From Candidatus Phycosocius spiralis (GTDB lineage Bacteria > Pseudomonadota > Alphaproteobacteria > Caulobacterales > Aquidulcibacteraceae), in assembly GCF_030158815.1 (NCBI RefSeq), contig NZ_BPFZ01000008.1, positions 57,774-121,773 of the forward strand: DNA of 64,000 nucleotides, in the 5' to 3' direction. Made by a program: the position numbers and the translations under genes. The notes under the pieces are model-generated. The model saw only the letters and a list, made by a program, of their open reading frames with translations. It ran no database searches and was not told the DNA's origin. Shown one piece after another: positions 55,200 to 64,000 of this stretch. Each line of letters starts with the position of its first letter. The first letter of the stretch is position 1.

Positions 55200-58100
55200 A
55201 TGGTAAACATATTCACTGGATTGGGTGCTGGATTTGAGCGTGGTTCGGGCGCGTCCTTGGGCGGACTTGGGATGTTTGGGACTGCTTCTCAAGGTCGAAG
55301 TGGAGATCAAGTTAGCCTTAATGCCGCCAACGGAAATTTGCTCATTTCAAGGCAGGATGAGTTTTTAATAGGTCGCGGGCCTGATGGGGTCATAAGTCGT
55401 ACATACAATAGTAGGGGCGCTTTAGACGAGAATGGCGACCAATGGCGTATGGGCACTGATCGGAGGCTGTATGGCCTTACCGGGGCGATAAATCAAATAG
55501 GAAGCACAATTAAACGCGTATCCGCAGACGGTACGGAGATCACCTATACTTATGAACGCAGACAGGGAGGTGGGCTTGCTTACTGGGCAACCGATGGCTC
55601 AGGTGCCCATGATAAAATCCTTAATTATGGGAAACTTTGGGTTTGGACCGATGGTACCAGCCAACTTCGAGAAGTCTATAATCCTTTTGGGTCAGAGTGG
55701 CGAATTGCAAGACAATTAGACACCGATGGTAATTCACTCACCTTCACTTATTCAGGCACAAAATTAAGCAGGATTACAACTGACAATGGGGAATATATTG
55801 AATATAAATGGTCAGGTAACAACATTATCCAACTCACAACAGGCTATAGAGACCTTTATCATGGAGGTGCCAAATTTCTAACTCGTGTGCGCTATGGCTA
55901 TGACAGTTCCAATCGCCTTAGCACCGTGACCGTTGATCTAACGCCAGAAGACAATAGCATCAGCGATGGCAAGACCTATGTCACGACCTATCAATATTAT
56001 GGTGCATCAAGGTTGATCAGTTCAATCGGACAGACAGATGGATCTTCTATTCAGTTTAGCTATGACAATCAAAATCGCGTTATACAGATCACTCAGTTGG
56101 TTAATGCGCAAGGTGAAAGGCGTATTACCAATATCGCCTATAGTGCTGGGCGTACCGACATCACCGATCCACGTAACAATGTTACAAGTTTGTTTACCGA
56201 TGCTGCCGGGCAATTGACAAGAATCACAACCCCCCCGGCCCAACTTGGTTCGGCATCACAGTCTGTTTTGTTTGAATATGACCGCGATGGCAATGTCACC
56301 CGTGTCATCGATACAGCTGGAGGTGTCACCCAGTATCAATATGATAGCCTAGGCAATGTGGTCCGATTGATCGATCCCACGGGCAGGGTCACGGAACGTG
56401 TTTATAATAGCAAGAATAGTTTAGTTGTAGAGACTACAACTGGGTCCACAGGTACAGGACCAACCGCCACCCTGACCACGCGCTATGTCTATGATGGGGA
56501 AAATCATCTGGTCTATACCGTCAGTGCGCAAGGACGGGTAACTCGGTATAACTATAATGCGGATGGAACAAAGAGTGTTGAGGCTGCCTTCCTCAACGCC
56601 CTTTATCCTGTGGGCACAGACCTCCTAACTGAGGCACAGATGAATGCATGGTGGTCTAGTGTCAATGCTGCCGGTAGTGGAGATTGGGCTGGGAGTTCGG
56701 TTACAACTTACAATTATGACGCGCGCGGCAATAGTTTTTTGACCACTCGATATGGTGATGGGAATCTTTTAAACGAGGGCTCTACTCAGAAATACGCTTA
56801 TTTTGATCAAAGTGGTCAGATGCGCTTCCGGCGAAACGTCGGCGAAAACTGGGAGTATTTTTATTATGATGGTCTTGGTCGGCTGGTAGCTAGCCAAGAT
56901 CAAGCTAATGCGACAACTTCTATTGTTTATAATGATGCTGCAACCCAGACCATTGTATCGACTGCATCAGGTTATGTGACTACCAAAACTTTTAATAAAG
57001 CTGGCGAATTGATTGCCGAGACGGGTGCCGGCTCTTACACAACTAGCGGCACGTCAGAACTTAAATATGATCGTAATGGTCAGCTGCGGTCCATGAAAGA
57101 TGCGTCAGATCGTACGACCTATTTCTTATATGACAAATTGGGTCGCAAGATTGCTGATATTAATCAAGATGGACAGGTTACAGAGTATCGCTATGATGCG
57201 GCTGGGCGCGTGGCTGCTACGGTTCAATACGATCAGCCTACCGCGGTTACGGCTGAGATTAAAGATCCCAATGCGGAAGTAGATTTTAAAGCTATCATAC
57301 CAAGAATGAATCCTTGGTGGATTGGGGTTGATACGTGGAAGTGGCAAATTTATGATTCCGCTGGGCGAATTACGCAAACGATTTTAGGTGACGGTTCTAC
57401 AACAACCTATAGCTATGATGGTGCAGGCCGTTTGGTTTCGACAATTGAATATTACAATAGGTTGAGCCAATCCCAAATTGATAGTTTTAAACTTAATCTG
57501 CCTACCTCGGTTGTTGTGCCGCCCTCTGACACACTAGGCGGTACTACACGTGATCGTATAACCCGCAGCTTTTATGATGGCGATGGATTGCTGATAGGTA
57601 CCCTTAATGGCGATGGCGGGCTGACGCGCTTTGAATATGATGCGAAGGGTCGTAAGGTTAGCGAGACTAGATTTATAGCTTTAACCACTGCGGACCTGCG
57701 GGCATCAGGAAGTTTTGATGCGTTAAGTGCCAGTATTGTAGCTAACTCAAGCCGTGATTTAACCACACGTTTTGTCTATAATGGCCTTGATCAATTGCGC
57801 TTCACCATTGATGGTTTGGGAAGGGTTACAGAGACACGTTATTTTGATGGTGCGGACACTTCGTCCGCCTTTAAGGGCCCAAGGCGAACGATTGAATATT
57901 CAAACACTATTGGCCCATTAAGCACCTATAGTGTGGCAACTGTTAAAGCAGCCATTGCTGATCAAGTGAATAGCAACACGCATCGTTCGACATGGCTTGC
58001 CTATGATGAACAAGGACGCTTGGGCTATAGTGTAGATGCAAGCGGTGCGCTCACAGGCTATAAATATGACATTGAAGGCAGGATCATAGAGACTAGGCAA

Positions 58101-61100
58101 TATGCGATATTGATGTCTATGGCCTCCATGGGCTCATCCAATGTTTGGAAAGCCAATATTGACAATTGGGTAGCAGCCAATGGCGCAAATCATCGTGTTG
58201 ACAAAAACTTTTATGCAAGTCGTGGAGAAGTCCGCTTCACCATGGATGGGGAGGGTTTTGTCACACAATTTGACTATGATGCTGAAGGCAGGGTGGTGGC
58301 CAAAAGGCGCTATGCCAATGCGCTCGATGTGAATGCAAGCTGGACCATTGTGTCACTTGATATGGCCAATAAGGGCTCAGCAAGTGTTACAACTTATGAT
58401 TATGATGCCCGCGGCACAATGATATTACTCAAGGACCCTAACGGGACTTGGAAATATTTTGCTAACCATGCCAACGGCAAACAGGCTTGGGATATAGTCG
58501 CCCCAAGACAAGTAGGGGAGCGGCGCATAGCTTATGCTTATGATCAGGCAGGACGTCTGGTGAGAGAGCTTTTACCCACTAGCGAGCTGGATAATTCTAG
58601 CAAGATAGGATCTGACTATTCCTCAAAGATTTCCTCTAATGAAAGTGTCTACTCCAAAAATAATGCGTATCGGATGATGCTTACTACCCAAGGGGAAATA
58701 CAAATCTATCATTGGGCTGAATTGATATGGTCAAACGGCTTTCGCGATACCGCTCCTGACTCAACCTATACGCTTGAAGCGCAAAATGATGGCAATCTTG
58801 TCGTCTATCGCCATCAAGCTGGGCAAGCGCGTGTAGGTATTTGGTCAACGGGTACATCTGATTTACTCAATAACAGTAAAGCATTGCCATACCCTATTAA
58901 AGAGCCAGACCCTATTCCTAAGCAAAGGGGGCCTAGTAATTTTCTCGATTACCGTGAAACAGGGCCATACCCTATTAAAGAGCCAGACCCTATTCCTAAG
59001 CAAAGGGAGCCTATTAAGCCAAAGGGGCCATCTTTTTTTACTATGCAAGATGATGGCAATTTCTGCCTCTATCGTGGAACGCCATCGGATAATCGTGGGG
59101 GGATATGGTCTACCAGAACAACCAATAAGATTGGCTCTTCTGACGACGGAAGGGGTATAGTCAAGTCTTACACCTATGATGGTCTTGGCCAACTTACATC
59201 GGTTCAAGATGCCGATAATTATTCCACCCGATTTGAATATGATCAGGCTGGACGGGTCATTCGAAAGACCGATGCTGATGGCGGTGTAACACGCTATCAA
59301 TATGATGCCGCTGGGCAACAAATTCGTACCCTCGATGGGCGTGGCAATGAGCGTTATGATTATTTTGATGCGACTGGTAAAATCGTTCTCAGTATAGATG
59401 AAGAAGGTTATGCGACCCGTACAACCTACAACGGATTTGGTGAGGTGGCTAGCGTTACACGCTACATGACCAAAGTTACTGGTCCGCTTAGCCTGGATGT
59501 TCAGCCAAATGTGTCAGCCTCAAGCAATGATAGCATCACGACTTACACTTATGATAAGCTTGGTCGCGTAACCAGGGTTACCGATGCCTTGGGTGGATAT
59601 GAAGAATATACGTACAATCATTTGGGTCAAAAGATCGCCAGCCGCAATAAGTTGGGTGGGGTTACACTTTATGGCTATGACAAGCGCGGCCTTCTAATCA
59701 GCGAGCAAAAACCGATTTCGAATCTTAATGGTCAAACCATTATCAATCGGTTTGAATACGATGCGCGAGGCAATAAAACCAAAGTCATTGAAGCTTCTGG
59801 TCTGGCTGAGCAGCGCATCACCATATATCAATATGACGCTGCCGATCGCTTAATCCAAAAAATATCTGAAGCCCGCCAGGTCGTCGGGTATGGAACAGGT
59901 GGCGTAACCACACAGACCCCCGTTGAAAGCTATTTTTATGATCGACGGGGGAATATGATTGAGAAGCGTACAGCCGATGGTGCGCGCTATTTATACTGGT
60001 ACGATAAACTTGACCGTGTGACCCATAGCTTGTCACCTATGGGAACATTGACACAGAATTTTTATGATCGTCGCAACAATGTGACTGAAACGCGTGTGTA
60101 TGCGGTCCCGGTGACTTTGCCAAGCAGCGCCTTAGCCTATCCCCCAACTGGTTCAGGCGGTTACCGGGTAACCCAATATTCTTATGATGCCTTAGGTCGT
60201 AAGACTGAGATGCGCATACCAAACGTGACTACGGCAGTTTTGGATGGTGCCTTACGTGTCACTACACGCACCTTGACCACAAGTTATCTTTACGATGCGA
60301 TGGGCAATATAACCCGCACACATGACGCTGATGGCGGCTTGATTCATAGTTATTATGATAAGCTGGGGCGCAAAACATCAGAAGTGAATCAAGAGCACTT
60401 TCGGACGGATTGGACCTATGACGCCAATGGTAATGTGACACAAGAAATCCGTTATGCCAATCACATATCGACAGCGCCAATTCCGGGTGCGGCAGTACCT
60501 GAATGTGCCCTATCGGACGAGGACCGTATCACAACCTTTGGTTATGATCAGCTTGGCCGGCGGCGTTGGTTGCAACGGGCGAATGTTCAAGTTCATGATG
60601 GCAATGCCAATGGTGGGGCAGGAGGGTCGAATAAGTCGGTCTCTTCAACGATTTACTATGACTATAATGGTCTCAACCAAGTTGTACGTAAAACAGAAGC
60701 CACTGGGGATTGGGTTGAAAACACCTATGACTTAGGTGGCCAGTTAGTAAGGCAAACTAAGAGTGGTTTTGTCGATTATCTAGGTAATGCTGTCAATCCT
60801 AAAGTTGAATATTCTTATGATGGTTTGGGAAACTTAAGGGTCTCTTGGCAAATTGGCTTTGGTGACTACCCAACACGAGTAGTTACTAACTTTGTCTATG
60901 GCGTAGGCGGGCTTTTAGAATCATCAACCGACGCATCAGGCTTTGTCAGAACCTATCGATACGACATCGCTGGGCGTCTGACACGGGAAGAATATGCGCG
61001 CATCAGCAGTTGGGGCAATTACAGCTACGAAGGCATCGGAACAGAATATGACCGTGAAGGCCGTGTGGTCGCCAAGGGCATCGTCATGAACCCAAACAAT

Positions 61101-64000
61101 GCCGGCGCATGGACGCGTGGCGAGGGTGGTTCCAATGATACTCTCCAGATGACATACAATGCCTATGGCGAGGTCTTGTCAAAGTCGATCAATGGCGTTG
61201 GGTTCGAGTTTAATGAATATGATAGAGCCGGGCGGGTCTGGCGCAGCAATCGGGGGGATGGGGTTTGGCGCTATAGTCTCTATAATGGGACGGGCCAACA
61301 AACGGTGTCATTAGCCAGTGAAGGCACTAATTTATTGGATTATTCTCTTGAGGGTCTGATGAATCTCTGGGGAATGGATCGCGATGGGATACGCACAAAC
61401 TTTGTTGATGGGGTGACAGCGACCATTACGCGCTATGATTGGCGCGGCCAGATGGTAGAAGTCATTGAGCCACAACGCGAATTGAATGCCAATACACGGG
61501 TCACCTTAACCACAAAGCGCGGGTATAATGCTTTCGGCGAAGTTGCTTGGGAGGAAAATGCAGGGGGCAATCGCATTGATTATGCCTATAACACCATGGG
61601 CCGCCAGATTAGGATCGTGAGCCCTTGGGTAAATGCCACCAATGAAGCAGGCGAAGCATCCCCACAACGCCCAACAGAACATCGCTATTATGATTTTTCA
61701 GGTCGTTTGGTTGCCACTAGAGACGCAAATGGCAATCTTACCCGAACGACTTTATTGGGTAGCACAGGCTATGATGGCAGCCAAGCACAGGTCTTGCGCA
61801 TCGATAATCCCGATGGTTCTTATTCTGAAAATAAGTATAATGTGCATGGTGATTTGATGGTTAGCATTGGTGCCATGTCGGCTGGTGGTCAGCAAGGCTA
61901 TGTGACCAATTATACTTATGACAACATGGGCAGAAAGCTATCGGCGGCTTATTCTGGCGGGTTAATCGACTTTTATATTTATGACGGCCTTGGCCAATTG
62001 ATCAAGAAGGTTAATAGTGCCTATGGGCATCCTGGCACTGAATTTATTGATTACGATCAACAAGGCCGTGTCATTTACAGGCTTGGCGCTGCCCAGGATG
62101 TAACTACGATAAGCTATGTTCACAGTAATGTTATGACAAGTGGAATGAGCACATTTGGCGGCTGGAGCAAAACCACGACTTACGCCAATGGTAGAACGAC
62201 AAGAGAATATAGCGACATCTATAATCGTACGACTATGATCGAAGATATGGGCTCGAACACCTCTTGGAATCATTACGACTTGGCTGGTCGTTTGGTGGCT
62301 CAGACGAGTAATGCGGCAGGCAGCACCGATCTCAATTTCACTTGGTATAATACAGGTAAATTGGCCAGTCAGTACAATGTCTCAGGTTCATTGGAGTCTG
62401 ATTCCATCACCACACGTGTGACCAGCTATGGCTATGATCGTGTCGGTAATCTCACCCAAGAACAAGATCGAAAACATGGCCGATATAAAGTATATGGAAG
62501 AGGGGATCCCGATCCTGGTAATAAATATCGAAGAATTCCAAGAGAAGAAAGAGAACTTACATGGAATTGGGTCAGTTTTGACAATGTACTCACGAACCAA
62601 ACCGCAGCCTATGATGGTTTGGGGCGGATCACAAATTGGCAGCAATCAGACACTTATTCATCGCTTCCTGGTGGCATTACCGAATGGCACTATGACCCCA
62701 ATGGCAATATCCGCAGGGTATCTTCAACCTTCCCTAGACTTGGTGATAATGGATATGTTGTCTCACATAATTCCAACACGGACTGGTTTAAGTATGATTC
62801 TATGAACCGCGTGACCCTTGATCGGGGCGATCTCATCAATGGTCAGATTATGCGCGGTGATCAAGGTTCAACGATTGCCTATAATGGCCGCGGCGAACGC
62901 ATATACACCATTCGCGGTCAGGAAAGTGTTCAATTACCGCCACCGCCACCGCCTCCACCACCACCACCACCGGTTGTGAGCCCACCACCACCGCCTCCAC
63001 CACCACCACCACCGCCACCACCGGTTGTGAGATCACCACCGCCACCGCCTCGGAACAAAGGCGGCATCGGCGGCGGCGGCCGAGAGGACCTCTTATCCAA
63101 TGTCGTCAGAATGCCGAGTGTTGAAAATCCTCGGAACAACGGCGGCATCGGCGGCGGCCGAGTGAAACTCTCATCCAATGTCGTCAGCATGGCGAATGTT
63201 GTGAATAATGTGAACCAAACTAACTTTGCCAATTTCGGTGGGTATTGGGGCTTCACCTCCACCGTTGGACGTGATGATTATGAGTATGACGCCGCTGGTC
63301 GTCTGTCTAAGGTTTATAGTAAGAGTGTTGCCTATGGCTCGGCCGATCCCACTGAACGGGGTGGGGTGATTGCTCAGTTTGCATATGATGGCCTGGGCCG
63401 TTTGACCCGTCAGATCGATTATACAGCCCCTGGTGGCGACCAAGTGGCGCAGGACCGGATCTTGCAATATGATTGGTCAAGTCGGGTGACCCGTGAGAGC
63501 ACGCGTGTGCGTCAAAATGATTACCAGAATAATGGATTTTTTGTCGATACCCATGTTGACACCACCTATGATGCGATTGGCACGGTTTTATCCTTGACGA
63601 CGCAGACGTATCGCTTCGATAATGCTAATTTTTATATCGGCCGATTTGACAGGGATACGGGTCCGCCTCGGGGAACCAGTAGCTATACCACCACCAGCTA
63701 TGCGTATAATTGGTATCGGGGTGCGGTTCAAACCAGCATCAGCCAGCAAGAAAATGGTGCCACCCGCACGACGACCTTCAGCTACAACATTGTGGCGGGC
63801 CAAGCGGTGATGACCAGCGCTTATATCAATGACGGGCGGCCCCGCAGTGTGACGTTTGACACCGATATTTCGGGCCAAGTGATCCGTCGCAGTGAAGCGG
63901 ACGGTAATTATAACACGGGCGATCCCGTGACGAGGTGGTATCGCTTTGGTGGTCGTCAGATGGGGATGGTGACCAATAATAGTAGCGCGCAAGGTGGGAC
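55200..64000 (+). CDS. Giant YD-repeat (Rhs-type) protein with lectin-like insertion, partial
   Basis: Starts at ATG 55200 with AGGAG 8 bases upstream and stays open to the window end (2,933 codons so far). The N-terminus (VNIFTGLGAGFERGSG) lacks a clear signal peptide. An NAANGNLLISRQDEFLIGRG block and a TYNSRG motif, typical of the YD-shell protein entry domain, lead into dozens of YD repeats of the form YxYDxxGRL-x5-DxxGxxTxY. Inside the array lie a B-lectin-like domain (about 1140-1310), a GRGDPDPGNKYRR segment (about 2421-2450) and a proline-rich hinge with tandem duplications (2580-2669). Such proteins form hollow shells that often enclose a toxin; no Rhs core end motif or toxin domain is reached here. 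Base composition is more AT-rich than the housekeeping genes. Confidence 0.9.
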   Translation, partial: MVNIFTGLGAGFERGSGASLGGLGMFGTASQGRSGDQVSLNAANGNLLISRQDEFLIGRGPDGVISRTYNSRGALDENGDQWRMGTDRRLYGLTGAINQIGSTIKRVSADGTEITYTYERRQGGGLAYWATDGSGAHDKILNYGKLWVWTDGTSQLREVYNPFGSEWRIARQLDTDGNSLTFTYSGTKLSRITTDNGEYIEYKWSGNNIIQLTTGYRDLYHGGAKFLTRVRYGYDSSNRLSTVTVDLTPEDNSISDGKTYVTTYQYYGASRLISSIGQTDGSSIQFSYDNQNRVIQITQLVNAQGERRITNIAYSAGRTDITDPRNNVTSLFTDAAGQLTRITTPPAQLGSASQSVLFEYDRDGNVTRVIDTAGGVTQYQYDSLGNVVRLIDPTGRVTERVYNSKNSLVVETTTGSTGTGPTATLTTRYVYDGENHLVYTVSAQGRVTRYNYNADGTKSVEAAFLNALYPVGTDLLTEAQMNAWWSSVNAAGSGDWAGSSVTTYNYDARGNSFLTTRYGDGNLLNEGSTQKYAYFDQSGQMRFRRNVGENWEYFYYDGLGRLVASQDQANATTSIVYNDAATQTIVSTASGYVTTKTFNKAGELIAETGAGSYTTSGTSELKYDRNGQLRSMKDASDRTTYFLYDKLGRKIADINQDGQVTEYRYDAAGRVAATVQYDQPTAVTAEIKDPNAEVDFKAIIPRMNPWWIGVDTWKWQIYDSAGRITQTILGDGSTTTYSYDGAGRLVSTIEYYNRLSQSQIDSFKLNLPTSVVVPPSDTLGGTTRDRITRSFYDGDGLLIGTLNGDGGLTRFEYDAKGRKVSETRFIALTTADLRASGSFDALSASIVANSSRDLTTRFVYNGLDQLRFTIDGLGRVTETRYFDGADTSSAFKGPRRTIEYSNTIGPLSTYSVATVKAAIADQVNSNTHRSTWLAYDEQGRLGYSVDASGALTGYKYDIEGRIIETRQYAILMSMASMGSSNVWKANIDNWVAANGANHRVDKNFYASRGEVRFTMDGEGFVTQFDYDAEGRVVAKRRYANALDVNASWTIVSLDMANKGSASVTTYDYDARGTMILLKDPNGTWKYFANHANGKQAWDIVAPRQVGERRIAYAYDQAGRLVRELLPTSELDNSSKIGSDYSSKISSNESVYSKNNAYRMMLTTQGEIQIYHWAELIWSNGFRDTAPDSTYTLEAQNDGNLVVYRHQAGQARVGIWSTGTSDLLNNSKALPYPIKEPDPIPKQRGPSNFLDYRETGPYPIKEPDPIPKQREPIKPKGPSFFTMQDDGNFCLYRGTPSDNRGGIWSTRTTNKIGSSDDGRGIVKSYTYDGLGQLTSVQDADNYSTRFEYDQAGRVIRKTDADGGVTRYQYDAAGQQIRTLDGRGNERYDYFDATGKIVLSIDEEGYATRTTYNGFGEVASVTRYMTKVTGPLSLDVQPNVSASSNDSITTYTYDKLGRVTRVTDALGGYEEYTYNHLGQKIASRNKLGGVTLYGYDKRGLLISEQKPISNLNGQTIINRFEYDARGNKTKVIEASGLAEQRITIYQYDAADRLIQKISEARQVVGYGTGGVTTQTPVESYFYDRRGNMIEKRTADGARYLYWYDKLDRVTHSLSPMGTLTQNFYDRRNNVTETRVYAVPVTLPSSALAYPPTGSGGYRVTQYSYDALGRKTEMRIPNVTTAVLDGALRVTTRTLTTSYLYDAMGNITRTHDADGGLIHSYYDKLGRKTSEVNQEHFRTDWTYDANGNVTQEIRYANHISTAPIPGAAVPECALSDEDRITTFGYDQLGRRRWLQRANVQVHDGNANGGAGGSNKSVSSTIYYDYNGLNQVVRKTEATGDWVENTYDLGGQLVRQTKSGFVDYLGNAVNPKVEYSYDGLGNLRVSWQIGFGDYPTRVVTNFVYGVGGLLESSTDASGFVRTYRYDIAGRLTREEYARISSWGNYSYEGIGTEYDREGRVVAKGIVMNPNNAGAWTRGEGGSNDTLQMTYNAYGEVLSKSINGVGFEFNEYDRAGRVWRSNRGDGVWRYSLYNGTGQQTVSLASEGTNLLDYSLEGLMNLWGMDRDGIRTNFVDGVTATITRYDWRGQMVEVIEPQRELNANTRVTLTTKRGYNAFGEVAWEENAGGNRIDYAYNTMGRQIRIVSPWVNATNEAGEASPQRPTEHRYYDFSGRLVATRDANGNLTRTTLLGSTGYDGSQAQVLRIDNPDGSYSENKYNVHGDLMVSIGAMSAGGQQGYVTNYTYDNMGRKLSAAYSGGLIDFYIYDGLGQLIKKVNSAYGHPGTEFIDYDQQGRVIYRLGAAQDVTTISYVHSNVMTSGMSTFGGWSKTTTYANGRTTREYSDIYNRTTMIEDMGSNTSWNHYDLAGRLVAQTSNAAGSTDLNFTWYNTGKLASQYNVSGSLESDSITTRVTSYGYDRVGNLTQEQDRKHGRYKVYGRGDPDPGNKYRRIPREERELTWNWVSFDNVLTNQTAAYDGLGRITNWQQSDTYSSLPGGITEWHYDPNGNIRRVSSTFPRLGDNGYVVSHNSNTDWFKYDSMNRVTLDRGDLINGQIMRGDQGSTIAYNGRGERIYTIRGQESVQLPPPPPPPPPPPPVVSPPPPPPPPPPPPPPVVRSPPPPPRNKGGIGGGGREDLLSNVVRMPSVENPRNNGGIGGGRVKLSSNVVSMANVVNNVNQTNFANFGGYWGFTSTVGRDDYEYDAAGRLSKVYSKSVAYGSADPTERGGVIAQFAYDGLGRLTRQIDYTAPGGDQVAQDRILQYDWSSRVTRESTRVRQNDYQNNGFFVDTHVDTTYDAIGTVLSLTTQTYRFDNANFYIGRFDRDTGPPRGTSSYTTTSYAYNWYRGAVQTSISQQENGATRTTTFSYNIVAGQAVMTSAYINDGRPRSVTFDTDISGQVIRRSEADGNYNTGDPVTRWYRFGGRQMGMVTNNSSAQGG
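58862..59017 (+). repeat. 78-bp in-frame tandem duplication in the YD gene
   Basis: A 44-base sequence beginning GCCATACCCTATTAAAGAGC occurs at 58886 and again at 58964, identical over its length; bases on both sides are similar too. The unit of 78 bases encodes PYPIKEPDPIPKQR twice. It sits between the two halves of the lectin-like domain, acting as a proline-rich linker. Confidence 0.85.
62937..63050 (+). repeat. Polyproline tract in the YD gene
   Basis: Three proline blocks of 12, 14 and 5 codons (CCA/CCG/CCT) separated by VVS and VVRS, 31 prolines in 38 codons. The frame is preserved on both sides (GERIYTIRGQESVQL before, RNKGGIGGGG after). The repetitive CCACCACCA sequence could change length by slippage. 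Confidence 0.9.
63048..63206 (+). repeat. 81/78-bp tandem duplication after the polyproline tract
   Basis: Two adjacent copies start at 63048 and 63129. They encode PRNKGGIGGGGRE-x-LLSNVVRMPSVEN and PRNNGGIGGGRVKLSSNVVSMANVVN. The glycine-rich part and SNVV block are nearly identical. The copies differ by one glycine codon, so length is not constrained. Confidence 0.8.

Noticed and set aside
58863..59321. 152-residue minus-strand frame inside the YD gene
   Set aside because: It is the antisense of the proline-rich duplication and lectin-like segment; the plus-strand frame is continuous and motif-bearing.

Overview
The window looks like the chromosome of an alphaproteobacterium, most probably of the Caulobacterales type. 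The reasons are a CcrM-type GANTC methyltransferase with GANTC sites in its own upstream region, a PopA-like degenerate GGDEF response regulator that keeps its c-di-GMP I-site, the split ATP synthase F0 cluster (atpI-B-E-F'-F with no F1 genes), a DciA-like/DsbA/SMC block divergent from mutY, and two-gene glycyl-tRNA and glycine decarboxylase systems. The species cannot be named from sequence reading alone.

Layout. 0-9.4 kb: a decayed AEC-type permease, ruvX, the PopA-like regulator, glyQ-glyS (glyS carries an in-frame palindromic repeat insertion), ppdK and a small secreted or anchored protein. 9.9-20.5 kb: an acyl-CoA and lipid metabolism district (AMP-forming CoA ligase, KAS III-like enzyme, GST, acyl-CoA carboxylase beta subunit, TPP enzyme, then a reductase / crotonase / acyl-CoA dehydrogenase operon). 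20.6-21.4 kb: palindromic repeats and a GIY-YIG gene between two 95-bp direct repeats, one of which overlaps the 3' end of a tRNA with anticodon CAU. 21.5-25.6 kb: SIMPL protein, an SbtA-like bicarbonate permease convergent with a beta-carbonic anhydrase, and an NfeD/SPFH pair. 25.6-26.5 kb: a gene-free region with consensus DnaA boxes, a possible small RNA with a terminator, and a tandem glycine riboswitch. 26.5-31.5 kb: the gcvT-gcvH-(PaiB-like)-gcvPA-gcvPB operon. 31.6-34.1 kb: ATP synthase F0 genes. 34.5-43 kb: smc, two DsbA-like genes, a DciA-like gene, mutY, ccrM, rnhB. 43-54 kb: MATE pump, DEAD-box helicase, a decayed gene, tesB, recG, an ATP12 chaperone, two pseudouridine synthases and crcB. 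54.1-64 kb: an accessory region with a 5'-truncated DUF212 gene, two IS3-type transposase remnants and one giant YD-repeat (Rhs-type) gene that runs off the window end.

How it fits together. Most of the window is vertically inherited core genome: translation, replication and repair, energy, one-carbon metabolism. The glycine riboswitch places the cleavage operon under glycine control. The three GANTC sites before ccrM suggest methylation feedback. The accessory part is the last 10 kb. There a very large YD-repeat protein contains what reads as a bulb-type (mannose-binding) lectin domain, a 31-proline segment and several tandem duplications, directly next to IS debris. Its C-terminus, which would tell whether it is a polymorphic toxin, lies outside the window. 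This lectin-bearing YD protein is the best candidate here for something undescribed. Two repeat-driven structures, the palindrome inside glyS and the tRNA/GIY-YIG repeat unit, come next.
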